Assembly (NCBI RefSeq): GCF_000576595.1 | Contig: NZ_AWSA01000015.1 | Span: 34,635-98,634 of the forward strand | DNA: 64,000 nucleotides | Source of the DNA: Intrasporangium oryzae NRRL B-24470 | GTDB lineage: Bacteria; Actinomycetota; Actinomycetes; Actinomycetales; Dermatophilaceae | Reading direction: 5' to 3' | Part shown: piece after piece, positions 1 to 8,553 of the stretch | Numbering within the stretch: position 1 is the stretch's first letter | Layout of the letters: every line of letters starts with the position of its first letter | Program-made: the position numbers and the translations under genes | Notes under the pieces: model-generated | The model's database searches: none | What the model saw: only the letters and a program-made list of their open reading frames with translations | Told to the model about the DNA's origin: nothing

Positions 1-392
1 ATCCCCGCCGCCAGGGCCAGGTCGCGGAAGTCGACCCACCGGGCGTCGGTACGCACGTCGGTGGCGATGACCGGGACGTTGAGCGACGCCGCCGTCCCAC
101 AGGAGCCGGCCCGTTCACCGATCGACATCCCGTCGATGGAGGCGACGTACTCGGCGGGAAGGCTCGGCGCCGCGCAGTGGTGGAGCGTGCCCCGCTCGCG
201 GTCCAGCAACAGAACCGAGCACCGCGCGTCAGGGATGAGGTGCTCGAGCGAGGTGAGGATCTCGCCCAGCACGTCGGGCAGCGGGGTGGCGCCGGCCATC
301 AGCTCGAGCACCTCGGTCTGCCGATCGAGCATCTCCTGCGCGTCGCCGGGCCAGAGCTCCGCGCCACGCTGTGGCAGTCCCGCCGCGGTCAT
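1..392 (-). CDS. GAF-domain sensor protein, C-terminus outside window
   Basis: The first 130 codons of a protein that runs off the left edge. After a short N-terminal helix (residues 15-40) it reads as a GAF domain: a stretch on hydrophobic core residues followed by the typical G-x-S-C-G-T-A segment near residue 98 and a V-I-x-x-D-V motif, as in small-molecule-binding GAF sensors of hybrid kinases and SpoIIE-type phosphatases. The output domain is outside the window, so its activity cannot be assigned. Its ATG overlaps the stop of the upstream response regulator as ATGA (390-393), so the two are one operon and probably act in one signalling chain. Confidence 0.75.
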   Translation of the reverse strand, partial: MTAAGLPQRGAELWPGDAQEMLDRQTEVLELMAGATPLPDVLGEILTSLEHLIPDARCSVLLLDRERGTLHHCAAPSLPAEYVASIDGMSIGERAGSCGTAASLNVPVIATDVRTDARWVDFRDLALAAG

Positions 393-1123
393 TCGCCCTC
401 CACCAGCTGGTAGCCGACACCACGCACGGTCCGCAGCAGCCGAGGCTTCGACGGGTCCTGCTCGAGCTTGAGGCGGAGCCGGTGCACGTGCTCGGTCACC
501 GTCGCCTCGCCGAGCCATTCGGAGGAGCAGTTCCACACCCGGTCGACCAGCTGGCTGCGCGTGAAGACGTGGCTCGGGTGCATGGCCAGGAAGAGGAGGA
601 GGTCGTACTCCCTCGGGGTGAGCTCGATCTCCTGTCCGTCGAGCTGGACCTTTCGGCTGGCCGTCTCGATGCGCAGTGCGCCGACGACGATCGCCTCACC
701 GGACAGTTCCGGGGAGCTGCGCCGCAGCACGGACCTGACGCGCGCGGCGAGCTCACCGGGTGAGAACGGCTTCACGAGGTAGTCGTCGGCTCCGAGGTCC
801 AGCCCGACGATCCGGTCGGTCTCGCCGCTGCGTCCCGAGAGCACGATGATCGGCAGGTCGGACCTGCCCGCCTGCCCCTCCCGCACCGACCGCAGGACGT
901 CCAGACCGCCCAACCGCGGCAGCGAGAGGTCGAGGACGACCAGGGTCGGGTGGTCGTCGCGGATCCGGCGCAGGGCCGTGGCGCCGTCGTCGGCCTCCAC
1001 GACGCGGAACCCGGCATCGTCGAGCTGCCAACGGACGACGGTACGGATCGCGGCGTCGTCGTCCACGACGAGCACGACTGGCGCTCTCGGGTCGGCCACC
1101 CTGCCGGCCGCGACCTGGCTCAT
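389..1123 (-). CDS. OmpR/PhoB-family response regulator
   Basis: A 244-residue two-domain regulator. The receiver domain (about 15-130) has the acidic pair D21-D22, phospho-acceptor D65 in a V-L-D-L-S-L-P context and K118 in Y-L-V-K-P-F. The C-terminal part (about 145-240) is an OmpR-type winged helix with the usual E-L-T-P-R-E-Y-D-L-L segment and the closing T-V-R-G-V-G-Y. It would bind DNA when phosphorylated by a histidine kinase that is not visible here. It is co-transcribed with the GAF protein downstream (four-base overlap). Confidence 0.9.
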   Translation of the reverse strand: MSQVAAGRVADPRAPVVLVVDDDAAIRTVVRWQLDDAGFRVVEADDGATALRRIRDDHPTLVVLDLSLPRLGGLDVLRSVREGQAGRSDLPIIVLSGRSGETDRIVGLDLGADDYLVKPFSPGELAARVRSVLRRSSPELSGEAIVVGALRIETASRKVQLDGQEIELTPREYDLLLFLAMHPSHVFTRSQLVDRVWNCSSEWLGEATVTEHVHRLRLKLEQDPSKPRLLRTVRGVGYQLVEGE

Positions 1124-1298
1124 GCCTGATGCCTATCACGCCGTGCCGGGACCGGTCACCACATCGTTCGTCACGGTGGCCCTTGTTCGGGGACGTGTTC
1201 GTCAGCCGGTCTTGGCCGGTGCGAGCTGGATCGGGCCAAGTCCTTGGTCACTGCCGGAAGACGATGTCCCTCACGGGCCGGATCAGTCCCGTGCAGTC

Positions 1299-2060
1299 TC
1301 ACCACGGAAGCGCCGTGCCATCCCGGAAGAAGCCCCCTCGCGGGCCGTCGTCGGGAAGCGTGGCAGCCCACACGATCCCGGGGACGCTGTCGGCGACGGG
1401 ACGTGCGCCCATCTGCTCGGCACCCGGCCACGTTGCAGTGAGGAAGGGGTCGACCGCATTGACGATGACGGGCGTGTCGGCGAGCTCGGCGGCGAAGGCG
1501 GCGGTGAGCGCCAGCACCGCCGCTTTGCTGACGCCGTATGACGCGGCTGCCCCACGGCGAGAGGTCAGCCCGAACTGCGTGTCGCCGTGCGATCCGGCTC
1601 CGCTTCCGACGTTCACGACCCTTGGATGGTCGGAGCGCTGGAGCAGCGGGAGGAACGCCTGCACCATGGCCCAAGGACCGAACAGATTGGTGTCCATGAC
1701 TTTTCGTGTCTCCTCAAGGTCCGCACTGAGCGCCGTCTCCGTCCAGTCGACGTACGCCGCAGCGTTGTTGACGAGGACATCGAGCCTGCCGGCGCCGGCG
1801 TCCACGGCAGCGGCACCGGCTCGGATCGAGGTGACGTCGGAGACATCAACAACGAGCGGGCGGGCATCGCCGCCGGCCGCGGACGCCTCCCGGACGGAGC
1901 GAGCCACCGCGTCGGGGTCGCGTCCGGCAAAGAACACGATGGCGCCACTCCGGGCCAGGTCCCCGGCGACCGCGCGGCCGATGCCTCGGGTCGCACCGGT
2001 GACGAGGCAGACGGGGGCCTGCTTCCACGGCCATTGGTTCGCGATCTTGAGTTCTGCCAT
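1299..2060 (-). CDS. Short-chain dehydrogenase/reductase
   Basis: A 253-residue classical SDR predicted to carry out NAD(P)-dependent oxidoreduction of an unknown alcohol or carbonyl. The cofactor motif T-G-A-T-R-G-I-G lies at residues 21-28, the N-N-A-A motif near 97, the catalytic serine in V-G-S-G-A-G and the Y-G-V-S-K pair near 188-192. It is divergent from a TetR gene at 2110, with a perfect inverted repeat between them, so it is probably repressed by that regulator and responds to its ligand. The length is normal for the family. Confidence 0.88.
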   Translation of the reverse strand: MAELKIANQWPWKQAPVCLVTGATRGIGRAVAGDLARSGAIVFFAGRDPDAVARSVREASAAGGDARPLVVDVSDVTSIRAGAAAVDAGAGRLDVLVNNAAAYVDWTETALSADLEETRKVMDTNLFGPWAMVQAFLPLLQRSDHPRVVNVGSGAGSHGDTQFGLTSRRGAAASYGVSKAAVLALTAAFAAELADTPVIVNAVDPFLTATWPGAEQMGARPVADSVPGIVWAATLPDDGPRGGFFRDGTALPW

Positions 2061-2079
2061 GGCTCACTCCTGATGTGAC

Positions 2080-2094
2080 GGAACGGTCCGTTCC
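2080..2094. promoter_or_regulatory. TetR operator between divergent genes
   Basis: Perfect inverted repeat GGAACGG-T-CCGTTCC (7-bp arms, 1-bp centre) in the 49-bp gap between the SDR start (2060) and the TetR start (2110). Arrangement and size fit a TetR dimer site controlling both genes; binding is inferred. Confidence 0.7.
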
Positions 2095-2109
2095 ACCTAA
2101 AGTAGGTGC

Positions 2110-2721
2110 ATGCCATCGAAGACCGCAACCGGAGCGTTCCGTCGCTCGCGCGAAGAGCGCGAGGCAGTCATCCTCGACACGGCGCAGGATCTCTTCTACG
2201 CGCGCGGGGTCCATGAGGTAGGCATGGACGAACTCGTGGCAGCCACCGGGCTGGGCAAGGCGACCGTGTACCGGTTGTATCCCACGAAGGACGCACTGGT
2301 CGGGGCCTACTTGCAACGGCTGGCGACGACGATCTTCGCCGAGATCGACGCCGTGCAGGAGCGGCACGCCGGTGCCGCCGCACCAGCGCTGCTGGAGATC
2401 CTCGATGCCGTCGAACACGACATCCGCCGCCCGGGGTTCCGCGGCTGCGCCTTCAACAACGCCAGCATCGAGTTCGACGACCGGGATCATCCGGCGCGGG
2501 CAGCGGCACGCTCCTACCGGGATCTGCTCGACACGCGACTCCGCGGCCTTTCGGTGGAGCTGGCCGGGCGGGCCGCCGGTGAAGCCCTGGGCGATCAGCT
2601 CGCCGTCCTCATCGACGGCGCCTACACCAATGCTGCCCACCTCGGGCCGGACGGGCCCGCCGCAGCAGGGCTGGGGCTCGCCCGCGAGCTCGTTCAGTCC
2701 CACACGGGCGGCCGATCATGA
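2110..2721 (+). CDS. TetR/AcrR-family transcriptional regulator
   Basis: A 203-residue repressor. The N-terminal HTH (about 15-65) has the TetR signature of V-G-M-D-E-L followed by A-T-G-L-G-K-A-T-V-Y-R-L-Y; the rest is a helical ligand-binding domain with C-terminal TetR-type features. It is transcribed away from the SDR at 1299, with an inverted repeat in the shared promoter, and overlaps the next gene by ATGA at 2718. It likely senses a small electrophile or xenobiotic and derepresses the dehydrogenase; the ligand is unknown. Confidence 0.88.
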   Translation: MPSKTATGAFRRSREEREAVILDTAQDLFYARGVHEVGMDELVAATGLGKATVYRLYPTKDALVGAYLQRLATTIFAEIDAVQERHAGAAAPALLEILDAVEHDIRRPGFRGCAFNNASIEFDDRDHPARAAARSYRDLLDTRLRGLSVELAGRAAGEALGDQLAVLIDGAYTNAAHLGPDGPAAAGLGLARELVQSHTGGRS

Positions 2722-3356
2722 GCGAGCGGTACCTGTACCTGACGGTCACGTCACGGGCCCAGTGGCGTGGCTGGTTGGCCGCCCACGGTGCGAGCGAGCC
2801 GGGCGTCTGGGTCACGACATGGAAGAAGGGCAGCGGGCAACCCCACGTCTCCTACGACGACATCGTCGACGAGGCCATCGCCGCCGGATGGGTCGACTCA
2901 CGTCCCCAGCGTGTCGACGAGAACCGCTCAGGCCTGCTCGTCACCCCGCGCAAGCCTGCCAGCCGCTGGTCGAAGAAGAACAAGGATCGGGTCGAACGAC
3001 TTCTCGCTGCCGGCCTGATGCGCCCTGAGGGGCTCGCCGTCGTCGAGGCAGCCAAGGCGTCGGGGACGTGGAACGCCCTCGATGACGTCGAGGCACTCAA
3101 CGAGCCGGACGACCTGAGCGCAGCACTCGACGCAGAGCCGGTCGCACGCGCCTACTTCGCGGCCTTTCCGAGGTCCGCCAAACGCGCCATCCTCGAATGG
3201 ATCTCGGCGGCGAAGACCCCCGAGACCCGCGCAGCCCGCATCGAGCGCGCGGTCGGCGACGCCTCCCTCAACATCCGCGCCAACCAGTGGCGCCAGCCGA
3301 AGGGCTCCCAGCGCACCGCACCGACGCCTGAAGGCCGCAGCAAGCGCACAGAGTAG
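2718..3356 (+). CDS. YdeI/OmpD-associated family protein
   Basis: A 212-residue cytoplasmic protein. It shows the YdeI-family features: a W-R-x-W-L segment near the start, the S-Y-x-D-I-V-D-E-A-I-A-x-G-W-V-D-S block near residues 44-62, and a central S-R-W-S-K-K-N motif near 83-89. The C-terminal part has the K-R-A-I-L-E-W-I segment of the bacteriocin-protection/OmpdA domain. Biochemical function is not established for the family. It is translationally coupled to the TetR gene by a four-base overlap. The last 20 residues are basic and probably disordered. Confidence 0.8.
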   Translation: MSERYLYLTVTSRAQWRGWLAAHGASEPGVWVTTWKKGSGQPHVSYDDIVDEAIAAGWVDSRPQRVDENRSGLLVTPRKPASRWSKKNKDRVERLLAAGLMRPEGLAVVEAAKASGTWNALDDVEALNEPDDLSAALDAEPVARAYFAAFPRSAKRAILEWISAAKTPETRAARIERAVGDASLNIRANQWRQPKGSQRTAPTPEGRSKRTE

Positions 3357-3410
3357 GACATCGCGGCCCGCCCGGTTCCCCCACGACTCAGACGCGAGCC
3401 GGGTCACGCC

Positions 3411-4046
3411 TCAGTGGATCCCCGCGGCCATGATGTCGAGCAGCCGGGTCATCGCGGCTTCACGCTGCTCCGCATCGAAGGCGACGAGGGGACCCTCAAG
3501 CAGCAGGTTGGCCAGGCCGTGGACGGCAGCCCAGGCCGCGACGTCGGTGTAACCGCGCAGCTCCGGTGCGAGCGCGCCAGCCTCGACGAGCTCGTCGATG
3601 CACTGCTGGACCAGCTGGAAGGGTCCGAGCCCGCTGTCCCCGCGAGCCTCCGGAGGCGGCGCCTCGGGCTGCCGGGGGTGGGCCTCGGGGAGAAAGGCGA
3701 CGGCGAAGAGTCCCGGCTCAGACAGGGCGAAGTGGAGGTAGGCGCTGCCCGTGGCCCGGAACCGCGCCCGGGCCGCCTCCGCCCTGTCGCTCGTCGTCGG
3801 GATCTCGGCCATCTCGGCTTCCATGGTCCGGGCCATCTCGGCCGACGCGTGCGCCGAGATGGCGACGAGCAGCGCCTCGCGGTCGGCGTAGTGCCGATAG
3901 GCAGCGGTGTTGCTCACGCCGGCCCGGCGCTGGACGTCGCGGAGCGACACGGCTGCGGGCCCGCCTGCGCGCGCCAACGCGATCCCATGGGCGAGCAGAG
4001 TCGCCTTGAGGTCGCCCCTGCGGGACTGTCGTCCCGGTTCGGCCAT
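3411..4046 (-). CDS. TetR-family regulator of the adjacent MFS pump
   Basis: A 211-residue regulator, starting at the ATG at 4046; a longer open frame continues upstream but would run through the operator region. The HTH lies at about 15-60 (S-L-R-D-V-Q-R-R-A-G-V-S-N-T-A-A-Y-R-H-Y), followed by a TetR_C-type ligand domain with a W-A-A-V-H-G segment near 175-185. It is divergent from an MFS transporter at 4157, and the gap contains repeated TTGACA-GTGCTAAC type sites, so it most likely represses the pump and itself. Confidence 0.87.
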   Translation of the reverse strand: MAEPGRQSRRGDLKATLLAHGIALARAGGPAAVSLRDVQRRAGVSNTAAYRHYADREALLVAISAHASAEMARTMEAEMAEIPTTSDRAEAARARFRATGSAYLHFALSEPGLFAVAFLPEAHPRQPEAPPPEARGDSGLGPFQLVQQCIDELVEAGALAPELRGYTDVAAWAAVHGLANLLLEGPLVAFDAEQREAAMTRLLDIMAAGIH

Positions 4047-4074
4047 TGCGCTTCCTCTCCACCGAGGGCACTTG

Positions 4075-4124
4075 TTGACAGTGCTAACAGACAGTGTCAC
4101 TCTAGCCAAGTTGACACTGCTAAC
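4075..4124. promoter_or_regulatory. Repeated operator sites, TetR/MFS intergenic region
   Basis: Two near-identical 14-bp sites, TTGACAGTGCTAAC at 4075-4088 and TTGACACTGCTAAC at 4111-4124, lie 36 bp apart in direct orientation. Between them a partial inverted copy (CAGTGTCA at 4092-4099) pairs with the first. This AT-richer block is the only plausible regulatory sequence between the divergent TetR and MFS genes and likely overlaps both promoters. Confidence 0.65.
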
Positions 4125-4156
4125 TCCACTTTCCGCGCAGGTCAGGAGCCCCTGGA

Positions 4157-5815
4157 ATGTCGTCGACCACCTCCCCCCAACCACCGGGCGTCCCTCCAGC
4201 CGCCTTCCCTCCAACATCCGTCCCTCCTACCGCGGTCCCCGGCGGCTGGGATCCGCGGTCGTGGCGCCGCGCAGGCCCGACGACGGTCCTCACGGTCGTG
4301 CTGCTCGCCGTGCTGGCGATCAACGTCGAGACCACCGTCGTCAACGTGGCCGTCCCGACCCTCAATCGGGAGCTCGGAGCGACCACGACCCAGCTCCAGT
4401 GGATCGTCGACGCCTACAACCTCGCCTTCGCTGCGCTGGTTCTCGCCGGCGGAGGGATCGGTGACCGCGCTGGACGTCGGGGCACTCTCGTCGTCGGCCT
4501 CATCCTCTTCGGTGTGACCTCCGTGCTCGCCGCCGTGTGCACCACCCCGGACGCCCTCATCTGGGCGCGCGCAGGCATGGGGGTGGGATCCGCGCTCGTG
4601 TATCCGACGACGCTCGCGATCATCACGGACACCTTCCGCGACCGCCGGGCCCGGGCAGCCGCGATCGGCGCGTGGGGGGCGGTGGGCGGCCTCGGTGTCG
4701 CGCTCGGCCCGATCCTCGGCGGGGTGCTGCTCGAGCACTTCTGGTGGGGAAGCCTCTTCCTTGCCCTCGCACCCGCTGCAGTCGTCGCTGCTCTGTTGAG
4801 CTGGCTCGTCGTTCCCGAGTCGCGTGAGCCACACCGACCCCGCCTCGACCGGGCAGGAGTGACGCTGTCGGTCCTCATGCTGGGCAGCCTCGTCTACACG
4901 ATCATCGAGGCACCGGATCGGGGCTGGACCTCGCTGTCGACGTTGATGGGATTTGCGTGCGCCGGAGCCGCTGCCGTGGCCTTCGTCGTGGTCGAGCTGC
5001 GGCAGGCCCAGCCACTCATCGACGTCTCCCTCTTCACCAACCTGCGGTTCAGCGCGGCCAGCGGCGCCGTCACCATCGCCTTCTTCGCCCTCTTCGGGTT
5101 CATCTTCCTCATCACGCTCTTCTTCCAGCTCGTGCAAGGACAGGGACCGCTCACCACGGGGATCCGGATCCTGCCGGTCGCGGTCTCGATCGCGGTCGGG
5201 TCCGTCGTCGGAACTCGGCTCGCTGCGTCCCGCCTCGGGACCAAGGCGGTAGTGACCGCCGGGCTGCTCATGCTCGCGATCGCCTTCGCCTGGGCGTCGA
5301 CCGCCCACGCCGACATCGGCTATGGCGAGGTCGCCGGGCAGATGGTGCTCCTGGGCACCGGACTCGGCCTGACCAGCGCACCCGCCACGGAGTCGATCAT
5401 GGGCGTCGTGCGCCCCGAACAGGCCGGCGCGGGCTCAGCCCTCAACGACGCCACTCGACAGGTCGGTGGCACCCTCGGGGTCGCGGTGCTCGGAAGCATC
5501 TACGCCACCCTGTACGCCCGGCACCTCGACGGCTCTCCCGTCGTCGCACAGTTGCCCGAGGCGGCCCGCACGGTGGCTGGTGAGGGGCTGGCACAGGGCC
5601 TCGCAGTCGCTCAAGCGGCGCCGCCGGGGGCCGGACTCGCCGTGCGCGAGACCGTCATCGCAGGCTTCCTGGACGGGCTTCAGGCCGGGTGCCTCACCGC
5701 CTCAGCAGTGTGCGTTGCCGGTGCGGTCGCCGTTGCCGCGCTGCTCCCATCGCACCCCAGCCCACCGGTCCGGGCGGGTCATGCTCCGGACCGCGAGCCC
5801 CAGGTCGCCCCGTGA
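4157..5815 (+). CDS. DHA2-type MFS multidrug transporter
   Basis: A 552-residue membrane protein of the 14-segment drug:H+ antiporter type. After a Pro-rich cytoplasmic N-terminus (1-45) the first helix carries the family motif with V-E-T-T-V-V-N-V-A-V-P; motif A (G-x-x-D-R-x-G-R-R) is near residues 104-113, and the motif C region G-G-L-G-V-A-L-G-P near 178-186. A GGAG ribosome site precedes the ATG at 4157. It is divergent from a TetR gene and overlaps the following SDR gene as GTGA, so pump and dehydrogenase are one ligand-inducible operon. The substrate is unknown. Confidence 0.9.
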   Translation: MSSTTSPQPPGVPPAAFPPTSVPPTAVPGGWDPRSWRRAGPTTVLTVVLLAVLAINVETTVVNVAVPTLNRELGATTTQLQWIVDAYNLAFAALVLAGGGIGDRAGRRGTLVVGLILFGVTSVLAAVCTTPDALIWARAGMGVGSALVYPTTLAIITDTFRDRRARAAAIGAWGAVGGLGVALGPILGGVLLEHFWWGSLFLALAPAAVVAALLSWLVVPESREPHRPRLDRAGVTLSVLMLGSLVYTIIEAPDRGWTSLSTLMGFACAGAAAVAFVVVELRQAQPLIDVSLFTNLRFSAASGAVTIAFFALFGFIFLITLFFQLVQGQGPLTTGIRILPVAVSIAVGSVVGTRLAASRLGTKAVVTAGLLMLAIAFAWASTAHADIGYGEVAGQMVLLGTGLGLTSAPATESIMGVVRPEQAGAGSALNDATRQVGGTLGVAVLGSIYATLYARHLDGSPVVAQLPEAARTVAGEGLAQGLAVAQAAPPGAGLAVRETVIAGFLDGLQAGCLTASAVCVAGAVAVAALLPSHPSPPVRAGHAPDREPQVAP

Positions 5816-6726
5816 CCGCTCATCGCCCCGACGACGCTACTGCGACCCGGGCCGTCGCAGGCTCGCGGCTTCGGCAACGCTACGGCCCCTGGGCCGTCGT
5901 CACAGGGGCCTCCGACGGCATCGGACGTGCCTGTGCAGTTGCCCTCGGCGCAGCCGGCTTCAACCTCGTGCTCGTCGCCAGGCGTGAGCCCGAGCTCGAG
6001 GCGCTCGCCGCCGCACTACGCTCCTCCGGCGCCGAAGCCCTCGTCGTGGCGGGCGATGTCACGGACGTGCGGTTCACGGAGCGGCTCGCGGCGACCACCG
6101 CCACCCTCTCCGTCGGACTGGTCGTGCTGGCAGCGGGTTTCGGATCCCTCGGCGCCTTCGTCGATCGTGAACTGGCGGACGAGGTCGCCATGATCGAGGT
6201 CAACGTCGTGGCCGTGACACGGCTCGCGCACCTCTTCGCGGGCCGGCTCGCCGCGCAGGGCTGCGGCGGACTCGTCCTCTTCGGCTCCATCGTCGCCGGA
6301 CAGGGAACGCCGCTGCAGGCAAACTACGCGGCGACCAAGGCGTACGTCCGCTCGCTCGGCGAGGCCCTCTCCGTCGAGCTGCGCCCGCACGGCGTCGACG
6401 TCCTCGTCGTCTCCCCCGGGCCCGTCGACACCGGATTCGCAGACCGGGCCGGGATGACCATGCCGTCGGCGGCCGCCCCCGAGGTCGTGGCTCGCGCCGC
6501 GCTCCGCTCCATCGGGCGGCGGGGCTCGGTCGTCCCCGGCGTCCGCGCCCGGTTGCTGACCTTCGGGCTCGCCCTCGCTCCCCGTCGGCTTCGGACCCGG
6601 ATCATGCACCGTGTCATGCGCGGCATGCTGGGTCCCGAGCCCCCGGACCAGCGAGCCGTTGCTCCGAGCGGGAGCGGGGGCACCGTCAGACCATCGTCGG
6701 GCACCGAGTCGCGGCCGGGCACCTGA
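5812..6726 (+). CDS. SDR-family oxidoreductase, DltE-like
   Basis: A 304-residue protein, taken from the GTG at 5812 that overlaps the pump stop codon (GTGA). The NAD(P) motif T-G-A-S-D-G-I-G is near residue 28, then A-G-F in place of the NAG triplet, a catalytic serine in F-G-S-I-V and Y-A-A-T-K-A-Y near 175. The family includes dehydrogenases acting on long-chain or lipid-like substrates. Cotranscription with the MFS pump suggests modification of the exported compound, which is an inference. The C-terminal 35 residues are low-complexity and may be disordered. Confidence 0.85.
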   Translation: MTAHRPDDATATRAVAGSRLRQRYGPWAVVTGASDGIGRACAVALGAAGFNLVLVARREPELEALAAALRSSGAEALVVAGDVTDVRFTERLAATTATLSVGLVVLAAGFGSLGAFVDRELADEVAMIEVNVVAVTRLAHLFAGRLAAQGCGGLVLFGSIVAGQGTPLQANYAATKAYVRSLGEALSVELRPHGVDVLVVSPGPVDTGFADRAGMTMPSAAAPEVVARAALRSIGRRGSVVPGVRARLLTFGLALAPRRLRTRIMHRVMRGMLGPEPPDQRAVAPSGSGGTVRPSSGTESRPGT

Positions 6727-7122
6727 ACGAGCCCGACTGGAGATCGGGGGCTCTCGTCCACGTCGCTGGATGCCGCCCTGCTGTGGGGCGACTGAAAGAG
6801 GGCACCCCGTGGGCCCCTTGACCCCCTGTATGCCGCTGAGGCACCTCCCGTCCTGCGGCTCGCCCGTCGGAGCCGGGACCGGAACGTGACGTCTGGGGTG
6901 CAGGTTGGCTGGCTCAGCCCACGGAGGCGACAACGCCGTCGACGCAGGCCAGGGGCATAAGGCCTCGTCGTGACGGGCGCCCCCTGGCCCTCGAGCCAGG
7001 GCCAACCGTTGCCCTGCCCCGTTACCTCCCGAGCGGAGGCGAGCGGGTATAGCGTGACACGGTTCGGTGGAAGCTCAAGGAAGTGCTCTCGACAGACCAG
7101 CTCACGGTCACTGGAGGCCCCA
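6727..7122. other. 396-bp intergenic region
   Basis: No open frame that I can support. It contains one GTATGCCG word at 6828 downstream of the SDR gene, and a weak -10-like TAGCGT at 7050-7055 that could serve the secreted protein starting at 7123. The last 10 bases hold its ribosome site (GGAGG-like). Confidence 0.5.
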
Positions 7123-8550
7123 ATGCGTCGATATCCGTTTATTGCCGTGGCCGTCTGCGCTGCAGCCTGGCTCGCGGTGGTCCCCGCCGCCCAGGCCCGC
7201 ACGGCCGACATCAAGGTCCAGGTCACGGACGTTTCGCAGAGCACGCAGTCGGGGGACGTTCTCTCGCAGAATGAGACCCCGATCGCGGTCAACCCGGCGA
7301 ACCCCGACAACATGATCACGGGCGCCAACGACTGGAACTACAACGACGGCTGCGCCGTGAACTCCACTTTCGATGGTGGGAAGACTTGGAGCCCAACGCT
7401 TCCCGATGGGTTCATCCCCGGCGTCACCAAGTACACCAACGACCCGGCCGTTCCCGGGACGGGTGCCTACGACGCCGGCGGCGACCCCACGATCGCGTTC
7501 TCACCGGACGGCAGGGTTGCCTACTTCGTGTGCCAGGCCTTCAACTTCACGCCTCCCTACGAGATCGCTCTGTTGCTCAACCGCTCCTATGACGGTGGGC
7601 GGACGTGGCAGCAGACCGGCCTGACCCAGGTCTCGACGGGCACGGGCAACGGCGTCTCCAAGGGGTCCAACGGGCAGTTCCCGGACCACGAGAACATCCA
7701 CGTCGACCCGACGAACGGCTGGATCTACGTGACCTGGGCGCAGTTCAACGGCTCGAGCTCCCACTCTCCCGTCATCGTCGCAATCAGCCGGGACGGTGGC
7801 GACACCTTCGTGCAGACCCAGGTGACCGCTGGCAACGTGCGCAACAACCAGGACCAACGGGTCGTCACCGACCCACAGGGCAACGCCTACCTCACGTTCG
7901 ACAACAGCGTCCAGGGCGGCAAGGGCACCGTGATCTATGTGAGCCGACTCCAGAGCGGGTCCAGCACCTGGTCGACGCCCTACGCCTTCACGACGCTGAC
8001 CAACCCCCTGTGCCTGTTCCCGCCCTACTGCTTCACCATCTCCGGCGGCCAGTTCCGCGCCGGCGGGACCTACCCGGCACCGGCCTTCAACCCCGTCGAC
8101 GGGCGGCTCTACGTCGCGTATGCCGACGCCAAGGGGTCATACGGCCAGCTGTACGTCCAGTCGGCGCCCGGCACGGACCTCACCTCCTGGACGCCGCCGA
8201 AAGCCGTCTCGCCGGCCCCCGCCGACCAGTTCTCCGGCGAGCTGTCGATTGCGTCCAACGGTCGGCTCGATCTGTCCTTCTACGACCGTCGCTACACCGG
8301 CAACGCGCTCGTCGACGTGACCTACGCGACGAGCTCCGACGGCGGAGCGAGCTGGCGCACGGCGCGGGTGACGGATCACGGGTTCGACCCCTCCGCCTGG
8401 GGAGTACCGTCCGGCGCAGGCTTCCGGCCCTTCATCGGCGACTACAACGGGATCGCCTCGACGCCCACGCACGCTGAGCTGACGTGGACCGGCGTCGCCG
8501 AACCCGCGCCCTACAACCTCGACATCTACGCCGCGACGGTCACGCCCTGA
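7123..8550 (+). CDS. Secreted sialidase-fold protein with Asp-box repeats
   Basis: A 475-residue exported protein. The start at 7123 follows CTGGAGG and gives a clean signal peptide (R-R, hydrophobic core, A-Q-A near residue 22-24). The mature part has at least four Asp-box repeats (D-G-G-x-T-W, D-G-G-R-T-W, D-G-G-D-T-F, D-G-G-A-S-W) spaced like blades of a beta-propeller, as in exo-alpha-sialidases and BNR-repeat proteins. I do not see the F-R-I-P motif or the full arginine triad needed to call it a sialidase, so it may be a non-enzymatic glycan- or surface-binding propeller. It stands alone, converging with the regulator at 8554. Confidence 0.78.
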   Translation: MRRYPFIAVAVCAAAWLAVVPAAQARTADIKVQVTDVSQSTQSGDVLSQNETPIAVNPANPDNMITGANDWNYNDGCAVNSTFDGGKTWSPTLPDGFIPGVTKYTNDPAVPGTGAYDAGGDPTIAFSPDGRVAYFVCQAFNFTPPYEIALLLNRSYDGGRTWQQTGLTQVSTGTGNGVSKGSNGQFPDHENIHVDPTNGWIYVTWAQFNGSSSHSPVIVAISRDGGDTFVQTQVTAGNVRNNQDQRVVTDPQGNAYLTFDNSVQGGKGTVIYVSRLQSGSSTWSTPYAFTTLTNPLCLFPPYCFTISGGQFRAGGTYPAPAFNPVDGRLYVAYADAKGSYGQLYVQSAPGTDLTSWTPPKAVSPAPADQFSGELSIASNGRLDLSFYDRRYTGNALVDVTYATSSDGGASWRTARVTDHGFDPSAWGVPSGAGFRPFIGDYNGIASTPTHAELTWTGVAEPAPYNLDIYAATVTP

Positions 8551-8553
8551 CGG

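Noticed and set aside
61..471. Open frame on the plus strand opposite the GAF gene
   Set aside because: Serine/arginine-rich low-complexity product, opposite a well-supported GAF gene; typical high-GC shadow.
1211..1240. Hairpin between the OmpR gene and the SDR gene
   Set aside because: Only 7-bp arms with a 16-base loop; too weak to call.
4142..5308. Long minus-strand frame opposite the MFS pump
   Set aside because: Glu/Gly/Arg-rich shadow of the pump; no motifs.
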